From Treponema sp. (GTDB taxonomy: Bacteria; Spirochaetota; Spirochaetia; Treponematales; Breznakiellaceae), in the NCBI GenBank assembly GCA_031266095.1, contig JAISBR010000183.1:1-5955 (forward strand): a stretch of DNA of 5,955 bases, read 5' to 3'. The position numbers were made by a program, and so were the translations under genes. How positions within the stretch are numbered: position 1 is the stretch's first letter; each line of letters opens with the position of its first letter. The notes under the pieces are model-generated. The model was not told the DNA's origin, searched no databases, and saw only the letters and a list, made by a program, of their open reading frames with translations. This document shows, piece after piece, positions 1-3,504 of this stretch.

Positions 1-128
1 ATGGTGGTAAGGGCAATGACCAGCATATCGGTGAGTTTGTGCCGTAGATTCCCCCATTCCCGCCGGGGGTCCTGAATGCCGTTCAAACTGTCTTTCATGC
101 GGATGATATCCGCTTCGGTAATATCCAT
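1..128 (-). CDS. ISAs1-family transposase, N-terminal fragment (continues beyond the window)
   Basis: The 42 visible codons begin MDITEADIIRMKDSL and continue through a D-P-R-R motif (residues 20-23), then a His-Lys-Leu-Thr-Asp-Met-Leu stretch (30-36) and a short hydrophobic run. This is the layout of the N-terminal region of ISAs1 / H-repeat transposases, which carry 'I.DPR...H.L.D.L.IAL' before the DDE catalytic domain. The catalytic residues lie outside the window, so whether the gene is intact cannot be judged. The ATG at 128 was chosen because a strong GGAGG (134-138) lies 5 nt upstream and the start falls directly before the family motif. It lies about 100 bp inside a CAGGG-type IS terminus, as expected for this family. 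The frame is open to the edge. Family assignment is by motif recall and fairly confident; the product is a DDE transposase by inference. Confidence 0.8.
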   Translation of the reverse strand, partial: MDITEADIIRMKDSLNGIQDPRREWGNLRHKLTDMLVIALTT

Positions 129-147
129 AGTTTCCTCCCATGGATAT
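121..147 (-). promoter_or_regulatory. Hairpin enclosing the transposase ribosome binding site and start codon
   Basis: ATATCCAT (121-128) and ATGGATAT (140-147) form a perfect 8-bp inverted repeat with an 11-nt loop. On the transposase mRNA the Shine-Dalgarno GGAGG lies in the loop and the AUG start is within the 3' arm of the stem, so folding would hide the start codon. Inhibitory hairpins at transposase starts are known in other IS families (for example IS10 and IS50), where they limit expression from read-through transcripts. That role here is inference. Confidence 0.5.
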
Positions 148-282
148 CTTCGTCATTTTTTGCCCAAATTTTTTGTTTGTCGGTTCCTTTCCGTTCTTCC
201 TTTACCTAAAAGTAAATGCTGTTGCCCTGGTATTTCCCCAAAACCTATTGTATAAAATTTGAGATTATGACAGAATAGGCTT

Positions 283-648
283 ATGATTCCTTTTTCAGGG
301 AAAAAATGGACGTGCCTCGTTTTTGTGGCGTATCTTACCTTTGCCATTCTGGGAACATTTACCTTTGCGGTAACAGCTCCCCTTTGTTCTGTTGATTTTA
401 GTGAGGATGAGCCAACGTTAGAGGGCTTTTTCACTTCAATGGACGACTGTCTTGCTGAAGGTTCAACTATAATAAGCAGGGCCAGAAACTATTCGTTTTC
501 TCCTATACGCAATGGACAGTTTCGCATCGTAATGCCGTTTGGTATGCATAAGACTGGAACCATCGCTTTGTTTTCAAGTTCAAAGATAATTGAAAAAACG
601 CCATACCCGCATATAAAAAACGCCATTCTTTTAAAACTTAGAATCTGA
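283..648 (+). CDS. Hypothetical membrane-anchored or secreted protein, 121 aa
   Basis: I do not recognise the family. The N-terminus has two lysines (7-8) followed by a hydrophobic segment, residues about 9-31, that reads as a signal peptide or signal anchor. The remaining 90 residues are soluble in character, with an acidic patch (FSEDEP, 39-44) and a basic C-terminus, so a periplasmic or extracytoplasmic domain is likely. There are three cysteines (11, 35, 56); no good lipobox precedes any of them. The start is the first ATG after an in-frame stop at 268-270, but the upstream sequence (AATAGG) is only a weak ribosome site, so expression is less certain than for the genes downstream. It stops 82 bp before the next gene on the same strand and may be the first gene of that operon. 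Its codon use is AT-rich, like its neighbours. It could also be a degraded or spurious ORF. Confidence 0.5.
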   Translation: MIPFSGKKWTCLVFVAYLTFAILGTFTFAVTAPLCSVDFSEDEPTLEGFFTSMDDCLAEGSTIISRARNYSFSPIRNGQFRIVMPFGMHKTGTIALFSSSKIIEKTPYPHIKNAILLKLRI

Positions 649-690
649 TACCGGTATTTCTCCATTTCTTTTCAATTCTCGTTTTAATTT

Positions 691-721
691 CCGCGCGATA
701 GAAAACTGCGCGGGGGAGGAG
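691..721 (+). promoter_or_regulatory. GC-rich hairpin abutting a strong ribosome binding site
   Basis: CCGCGC (691-696) pairs with GCGCGG (708-713), with a possible extra G-U pair, around a 9-nt loop. The stem ends immediately before the purine-rich GGAGGAG (715-721) that serves the gene starting at 731. The surrounding 649-690 stretch is AT-rich, so this GC hairpin stands out. It may protect or position the ribosome site, or mark the end of the upstream transcript. No U-tract follows, so it is not a standard terminator. Confidence 0.35.
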
Positions 722-730
722 TATACAGGT

Positions 731-967
731 ATGAATAAATTTTGGTCTCTTTTCTGGAGGCTCTTTGGGGCCGGGTTACTTATAGCGATCATCATAGGGT
801 GCGTGGCAGGTATTATCGGCTGGTCCGCTGATATTGGGTATATCACAGTACGATATACTCTTGCTGTTGGTTTGGGGGTATGCGGTTTCATCGGCTTTGT
901 GATAGTCCCTATTGAGTTATATTTTAAGGACAAAAAGCAAAGGAAGAAAAATCATGTTGTTACGTGA
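731..967 (+). CDS. Small two-helix inner-membrane protein, 78 aa, unknown function
   Basis: Two hydrophobic segments, about residues 12-31 and 42-62, are separated by a short loop (WSADIGYITVR). The tail is strongly basic (KDKKQRKK, 66-73). By the positive-inside rule both ends should be cytoplasmic, giving a hairpin topology with the loop outside. The ATG follows GGAGGAG at a 9-nt spacing, one of the best ribosome sites in the window, which supports real expression. Its last 14 nt overlap the start of the EIIA-like gene, suggesting translational coupling. I do not recognise a named family. Given the sodium-pump subunit downstream it could be an accessory of a membrane complex, but that is only a guess from position. 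Confidence 0.7.
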   Translation: MNKFWSLFWRLFGAGLLIAIIIGCVAGIIGWSADIGYITVRYTLAVGLGVCGFIGFVIVPIELYFKDKKQRKKNHVVT

Positions 968-1403
968 AGTTTTTAATAAACAGATGATAAAACTCAACCT
1001 TGAGAACAAAACCAAGGAAACGGTTTTTACGGAACTCGTTGAAACAATAGCGGTGCTTCACCCGGAATTTGACCGCGAGATCATGCTGACGGCAGTCAAT
1101 GACCGGGAAAGTAAAATGAACACTTCCGTAGCTTCCGGTGTCGCGGTACCTCATGGGTATTATCCGGGGGCTGGTGATGTGGTAGGCGCTATAGGTATCT
1201 CTGGGGCCGGCATAGATTACAACGCGCTCGATCACAAGCCGGTTCATTGTGTTTTTTTAATTATTATGGGCGAAACATTCCGGGAGAAACATTTGGGTGT
1301 TTTAAGCCGGGTTTTGTCCTTGATCCAATCAGGCGTCCTTCCTCATTTATTGACGGCTAACAGCCCCGAGGAAGTGTATGCTATTTTATCCCGGTTCAAT
1401 TAG
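954..1403 (+). CDS. PTS EIIA domain protein (PtsN / fructose-type), 149 aa
   Basis: The protein is a single EIIA type-2 domain of the usual length of about 150 residues. The signature is 'R-E...N-T-S-V-A-S-G-V-A-V-P-H-G' (51-68), which matches the phosphorylation-site motif of EIIA-fructose and EIIA-Ntr proteins, with His67 the expected phosphohistidine. The second conserved histidine is His113 in EKHLGVLSRVLSLI. In the family, EIIA receives phosphate from HPr or NPr. Without sugar-specific EIIB/EIIC genes nearby, a regulatory PtsN-like role is more likely than sugar transport. ATG 954 is preferred over an in-frame ATG at 912: it follows AGGAAG (941-946) with good spacing, and the homologous region starts soon after, whereas the 912 start would lie deep within the upstream gene. 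It overlaps that gene by 14 nt. Confident on the fold, unsure of the regulatory target. Confidence 0.88.
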   Translation: MLLREVFNKQMIKLNLENKTKETVFTELVETIAVLHPEFDREIMLTAVNDRESKMNTSVASGVAVPHGYYPGAGDVVGAIGISGAGIDYNALDHKPVHCVFLIIMGETFREKHLGVLSRVLSLIQSGVLPHLLTANSPEEVYAILSRFN

Positions 1404-1424
1404 GATACAGAAGGAAAGTAAACT

Positions 1425-1496
1425 ATGGAATATTTTATGAGTCTTGTCATTGATATGCCGCTTATGCAGAGGGAAAAAGGAAGGTACATAATATGA
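1425..1496 (+). CDS. Possible 23-residue leader peptide or gene remnant upstream of oadG
   Basis: A short ORF begins MEYFMSLVIDMPLM and ends in a basic tail (QREKGRYII). It has a good ribosome site, AAGGAAAG at 1411-1418, 6 nt before the ATG. Its TGA stop (1494-1496) overlaps the next start codon in an ATGA arrangement, the classic geometry for translational coupling. It fills the 89-nt gap between the EIIA-like and OadG-like genes. It may be a true small protein, a leader that sets translation of the next gene, or the remains of a deleted gene. No family is recognisable at this length. Confidence 0.4.
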   Translation: MEYFMSLVIDMPLMQREKGRYII

Positions 1497-1756
1497 CAAT
1501 TCTTGAAATGCTGGAACAAAGCTCGGTTTTAACCGTACTTGGTATGGCAATCGTTTTCGTGTTTTTATGGCTTATGATTGTTTGTGTCGACATGGTAGGT
1601 AAACTGGTTCAGAAAATGGGCTGGGACAAAGATATACAGTCGCCCCAGAATAGAATGTCGAAAAACACAGGAGGAACAATAACACCGGAAGTTACCGCGG
1701 TACTATCGGCGGCGGTTATGGAATACCGCAAAAAAGAAGGAAGGGACAATGAATAA
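1493..1756 (+). CDS. oadG: OadG-like gamma subunit of a sodium-translocating decarboxylase, 87 aa
   Basis: The layout is that of OadG-family proteins: a short N-terminus (MTILEMLEQ), one transmembrane helix at about 11-35 with the characteristic VLTVLGMAIVFVFLWL run, a polar linker (about 45-60), and a C-terminal 'P-E-V-T-A-V-L-S-A-A-V-M-E-Y-R' element (about 64-78). In oxaloacetate, methylmalonyl-CoA and glutaconyl-CoA decarboxylases the gamma chain anchors the carboxyltransferase and biotin parts to the beta-subunit sodium pump in the inner membrane. The ribosome site AAGGAAGG (1477-1484) lies 8 nt upstream, and the start overlaps the preceding stop. No alpha, biotin-carrier or beta gene is in this window, so the partner complex must be encoded elsewhere or have been displaced. 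Family call confident; the substrate of the complex cannot be determined. Confidence 0.82.
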   Translation: MTILEMLEQSSVLTVLGMAIVFVFLWLMIVCVDMVGKLVQKMGWDKDIQSPQNRMSKNTGGTITPEVTAVLSAAVMEYRKKEGRDNE

Positions 1757-1832
1757 TGCCCGTGTTATCTATTGGGCTGTTTTAATAACCCTTATCATTG
1801 TTTTAATAGTTCTTTACCAAATGGTTTTTTAA
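1749..1832 (+). CDS. 27-residue single-helix membrane microprotein
   Basis: The ORF starts MNNARVIYWAVL and is almost entirely one hydrophobic helix (residues about 7-25), ending with TAA at 1830-1832. It overlaps the end of the OadG-like gene by 8 nt and has a purine-rich ribosome site, AAGGAAGGG (1737-1745). The charge pattern (Arg5 before the helix) suggests a cytoplasmic N-terminus. Positive points are the tight overlap, a proper ribosome site, and a clean transmembrane segment. It could be a genuine small accessory of the sodium-pump complex, or the start of a longer gene cut short by whatever created the repeat-rich DNA that begins right after it. Confidence 0.5.
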   Translation: MNNARVIYWAVLITLIIVLIVLYQMVF

Positions 1833-1842
1833 TGCCAGGGCC

Positions 1843-1870
1843 TATTCACGCTAAGAAAATATGATATACT
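1843..1870 (+). promoter_or_regulatory. Weak candidate promoter pointing into the hairpin-rich region
   Basis: TATACT (1865-1870) resembles a sigma-70 -10 box (5 of 6 to TATAAT). It is preceded by TATTCA (1843-1848) at 16 bp, a poor -35 match. The predicted start would be at about 1876, at the base of the first long palindrome. The AT-rich spacer supports it; the weak -35 argues against. If real, it would drive a non-coding transcript. Confidence 0.25.
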
Positions 1871-1871
1871 C

Positions 1872-1908
1872 GAGGCTGTTCCAAAAGCTGAAGTTTTGGA
1901 ACAGCTTC
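1872..1908. repeat. Long palindrome A (15-bp stem, 7-nt loop)
   Basis: GCTGTTCCAAAA (1875-1886) is perfectly complementary to TTTTGGAACAGC (1894-1905). Three more outer pairs (GAG with TTC, one wobble) extend the stem to 15 bp. The loop is GCTGAAG. The core closely resembles palindrome B at 1952-1989, implying the two are diverged copies of one repeat family. It may act as part of a bidirectional terminator, but it has no long T-run directly after the stem. Confidence 0.8.
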
Positions 1909-1921
1909 CCTGGATTGAGTG

Positions 1922-1947
1922 GAAAACCGGGCTTTTGGCCGGTTTTT
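1922..1947 (+). terminator. Candidate intrinsic terminator for the plus-strand operon
   Basis: AAAACCGG (1923-1930) pairs with CCGGTTTT (1939-1946), an 8-bp stem, with a C-G pair closing a TTTT tetraloop inside. Five T residues (1943-1947) form the 3' arm and its tail. The matching A-run on the other side makes it potentially bidirectional. It lies about 90 nt past the last plus-strand ORF. The GC part of the stem is only four pairs, so strength is uncertain. Confidence 0.5.
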
Positions 1948-1951
1948 ACAA

Positions 1952-1989
1952 GAGCTTGTTCAAAACCAACCGGGTTTTGAAACAAGCTC
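1952..1989. repeat. Long palindrome B (16-bp stem with one bulge)
   Basis: The 5' arm 1952-1967 (GAGCTTGTTCAAAACC) pairs along its whole length with 1973-1989, with one bulged A at 1980 and a 5-nt loop (AACCG). The 3' arm, TTTTGAAACAAGCTCCC, differs from that of palindrome A (TTTTGGAACAGCTTCCC) by a few substitutions and one inserted base. The two are probably copies of the same repeat. Confidence 0.8.
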
Positions 1990-2030
1990 CCCCGAAGCTA
2001 TGATAAAAACATGCGGTTACTTGGTATGCT

Positions 2031-2146
2031 GTAGGTGTTCGGTCGGACTAAAGTCCGCGAACAGCTGCCGGTTGTGGGCGTTGCTGGGGCAGAACCTGAC
2101 CCCGATCTCCCCGAATAACAGCCGGTAGAGTAGCTGCTTGCGCAGC
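2031..2146. ncRNA. Candidate structured RNA domain or palindromic repeat element (strand unknown)
   Basis: Three adjacent structures are visible. First, 2031-2068: CGGAC (2044-2048) and GTCCG (2053-2057) around a TAAA tetraloop, stacked with a 2-nt bulge on TGTTCG (2036-2041) / CGAACA (2058-2063) and then GTAG / CTGC across one mismatch, about 15 bp in all. Second, 2066-2075 pairs with 2118-2127 (10 bp with wobbles) and encloses a smaller stem, GGGGCAG (2086-2092) / CTG-A-CCCC (2096-2103) with an AAC loop. Stems one and two compete for a few bases at their junction (2066-2068). Third, GCTGC (2133-2137) / GCAGC (2142-2146) closes a TTGC tetraloop. This nested, tetraloop-capped architecture is RNA-like. 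I checked for hallmark motifs of tmRNA, RNase P RNA, SRP RNA, 6S RNA and common riboswitches and found none. Identity unknown. Confidence 0.4.
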
Positions 2147-2169
2147 AATCAGAAAGTATTTGCTTACTG

Positions 2170-2227
2170 GGGGCTTATCTTTAACCGATCTGCACCCCGA
2201 ATAGGCGGATAAGCTCTAAGATAGAGT
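2170..2227. other. Two mutually exclusive stems (possible structural switch)
   Basis: GGGCTTATC (2171-2179) pairs with GATAAGCTC (2208-2216) in a 9-bp stem with one wobble, closing a 28-nt loop that contains CCCC (2195-2198). Immediately overlapping it, GCTCTA (2213-2218) pairs with TAGAGT (2222-2227) around a 3-nt loop. Both cannot form at once because they share 2213-2216. The loop CCCC could instead pair with the G-run at 2169-2173. No gene follows on the plus strand, so a riboswitch role is not evident. Confidence 0.35.
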
Positions 2228-2276
2228 AACAGTTAGCACTAGCGATTACGAAAAAACACGCCTTGCAAGTTATTTC

Positions 2277-2308
2277 AAAAAAAGACAGGGGCAACAAAAA
2301 GAGCTGCC
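2277..2308 (-). terminator. Weak candidate terminator of the ABC/URO-D operon
   Basis: On the minus strand, just after the URO-D stop codon, GGCAGC (2308-2303) can pair with GTTGCC (2295-2290), six pairs with one wobble. After a 6-nt gap comes a run of seven T (2283-2277). The gap between stem and T-run is longer than ideal, so this is only a plausible terminator. Confidence 0.35.
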
Positions 2309-2315
2309 GGAAAAC

Positions 2316-3407
2316 TTACAGCGTCTTCGCTATGCCAAGGACGCCTTCTACGGTTTCCGGGGCAACATCCGCCTGGACGATGTGGGCGGGCGCCATTAAA
2401 TAACCGCCGTTTTTTCCCAGAATAGCCGCCCGGTTCCGCATATCCGCCTCAAGCTTTTTCATGTCGCCTTCGGGCATGAGCCGCTGCTGGTCAAGGCCCC
2501 CGAAAAAAGAGAGGCGGCCGCCGTATTTATCTTTAAGTTCCTGCGGATCGGAACCGGGGACATTCGGCTGCACGGGATTGTAAATATCAATGCCCATTTC
2601 GATAAAGTCGTCGAGCAGGGGGGCGACCGAACCGTCGCTGTGCATGATGACAAGGATTTCCGGGTTGATAGCCCGTATTTTTTTGATGATACGCTCGTGC
2701 CGGGGCCGGAAAATTTTCCGCCACATGCCGGGCGCGATAAGCGTTGAGACCTGGGTTCCCAGATCTTCTCCAAGCCAAATGGCATCCACGCCGGCGCGGA
2801 CCAGCTGCTCGGCGATACCGGCGGTAAAATACTCAACTTTATCATTGAGCGTCTCGATCCACTCTTCTTCGGAGGCCATATTGACCATATAATTTTCAAG
2901 GCCCGTTAAGTGCCAGGCAAGCTCAAACAGAGAAAGCTCGCAGTCGCCGATGACAAAGTAATCTTTTCCAAAGCGGTCGATGTCCTCTTTGGCGTCTTCC
3001 ATGCGGCCGGGCGCATAGGGGTCGGGGAAGTTATAGGCCGCCACATCCTCAACGGATTCCGCCTCGTCCAGCGGGCACTTCACTACCTCCACATAAAGCG
3101 GTGTCGGCTTCATGTGCATGCCGAATTCATTAGTAGTTATATTTTCCCGTACTGCCTGAGGGGTAAAATTTTTCGCCACCTGTCCGCCGACAACCACGCA
3201 ATCGCTGCCCATTTTTGTACGGATCTCGTTTGCCGAGATACGATACGTTAAATCCTCATAATAAGAAGGGGTATATTTCGGCGTTATTCCCAGTTTTTTG
3301 CCAAAGTGATCCGTCAGTTTCCTGCACATATCAAACTGAAACGGAACACGGTCCGGCTGTTCCGGCCGTTTTCCAAACGCGGCAAAAACTCTTTCTTTGG
3401 AATTCAT
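2316..3407 (-). CDS. URO-D superfamily protein (MtaA/CmuA-like), 363 aa, likely not haem synthesis
   Basis: Full-length and soluble, with no signal peptide. It opens MNSKERVFAAFGKRPEQPDR, the form common in URO-D-like and MtaA/CmuA methyltransferase-related proteins, and lacks the PxWxMRQAGR signature of genuine uroporphyrinogen decarboxylase. Landmarks are WLGEDLGTQ (211-219), IMHSDGS (254-260), YNPVQP (276-281), FFGGLDQQ (301-308) and GYLMAPAH (335-342), all positioned as in the TIM-barrel family. In corrinoid methyltransferases of this superfamily zinc is held by an H-x-C motif; here it reads H-S-D (256-258), so metal binding, if any, differs. The start at 3407 has GGAGGAG (3414-3420) 6 nt upstream; a longer in-frame start at 3479 would put the preceding palindrome inside the gene and is rejected. 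It follows the binding-protein gene by 97 bp on the same strand. A role in metabolising the imported ligand, perhaps methyl transfer, is inference. Confidence 0.85.
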   Translation of the reverse strand: MNSKERVFAAFGKRPEQPDRVPFQFDMCRKLTDHFGKKLGITPKYTPSYYEDLTYRISANEIRTKMGSDCVVVGGQVAKNFTPQAVRENITTNEFGMHMKPTPLYVEVVKCPLDEAESVEDVAAYNFPDPYAPGRMEDAKEDIDRFGKDYFVIGDCELSLFELAWHLTGLENYMVNMASEEEWIETLNDKVEYFTAGIAEQLVRAGVDAIWLGEDLGTQVSTLIAPGMWRKIFRPRHERIIKKIRAINPEILVIMHSDGSVAPLLDDFIEMGIDIYNPVQPNVPGSDPQELKDKYGGRLSFFGGLDQQRLMPEGDMKKLEADMRNRAAILGKNGGYLMAPAHIVQADVAPETVEGVLGIAKTL

Positions 3408-3439
3408 AAAACACTCCTCCTTAATAGGCAGTAGATAAA

Positions 3440-3471
3440 TTATGTCCGCCGGCTTTTGACGGCGGACATAA
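3440..3471 (-). promoter_or_regulatory. Strong intercistronic hairpin between binding-protein and URO-D genes
   Basis: TTATGTCCGCCG (3440-3451) and CGGCGGACATAA (3460-3471) form a perfect 12-bp inverted repeat with an 8-nt loop. It lies 33 nt after the binding-protein stop and before the URO-D ribosome site. On the minus strand only a weak T-rich stretch (ATTTATC) follows, so partial termination or protection of the upstream mRNA 3' end is more likely than full termination. Such hairpins commonly keep binding-protein mRNA more abundant than downstream genes. Confidence 0.65.
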
Positions 3472-3504
3472 CCGTTCAACGTTAAATTTCGGAACTACCG
3501 TGGA

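Larger units (their letters stand above)
1..229 (-). mobile_element. One end of an ISAs1-like insertion sequence
   Basis: Read on the minus strand, CAGGGCAACAGC begins at 229, followed by a small subterminal inverted repeat (TTTAC 201-205 with GTAAA 212-216), about 100 nt of AT-rich leader, and then the transposase start at 128. ISAs1-family elements typically begin with CAGGG, and this spacing fits, so 229 is proposed as the outer end. The partner end and any target-site duplication lie outside the window, so the boundary is inferred from one end only. Confidence 0.6.
1833..2315. other. Gene-free, hairpin-rich region between convergent operons
   Basis: This stretch of about 480 bp separates the 3' ends of the plus and minus operons. 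I find no credible coding sequence; a 69-codon open frame at 1919-2128 runs through several inverted repeats and has no ribosome site or family signal. The region holds at least seven stem-loops, described individually: a terminator-like hairpin between two related palindromes (1872-1989), a compact multi-hairpin domain (2031-2146), overlapping alternative stems (2170-2227), and a weak minus-strand terminator near the URO-D gene. Two convergent operons need only one bidirectional terminator, so most of this structure is unexplained. Confidence 0.7.

Noticed and set aside
153..434. Minus-strand 93-codon open frame
   Set aside because: It crosses the IS boundary, opposes the better plus-strand ORF, and is a basic, low-information peptide without a ribosome site; likely a shadow.
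631..1247. Minus-strand open frames opposite the two-helix protein and EIIA genes
   Set aside because: They are antisense to genes with strong ribosome sites and a recognisable EIIA motif; no independent support.
1836..1912. A 77-bp mini-element bounded by CAGGG (1836-1840) and CCCTG (1908-1912)
   Set aside because: Beyond five bases the ends do not match each other or the IS end at 229, and no flanking direct repeat is visible. The CAGGGC at 1836 may be chance, or the relic of another IS end.
1919..2128. A 69-codon plus-strand open frame
   Set aside because: It starts at a GTG without a ribosome site, runs through the terminator-like hairpin and several inverted repeats, and has a Cys/Ser/Leu-rich sequence with no family signal. 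It is best explained as structured non-coding DNA.
2110..2245. Integron attC site
   Set aside because: No pair of core sites fits GTTRRRY and RYYYAAC with the proper spacing, and no integrase gene is present.
2031..2250. tmRNA, RNase P RNA, SRP RNA, 6S RNA, group I intron or common riboswitch
   Set aside because: The hallmark motifs (for example the RNase P GAGGAAAGTCC core, the tmRNA 3' T-arm, the SRP GGAAGGA loop region, and intron core elements) are absent. Fragments such as CAGAAA...GCTTA resemble RNase P but lack the partner strand.
3408..3479. Extended N-terminus of the URO-D protein starting at 3479
   Set aside because: It would translate through the 12-bp palindrome and has no ribosome site; the start at 3407 has GGAGGAG and begins at the family N-terminus.
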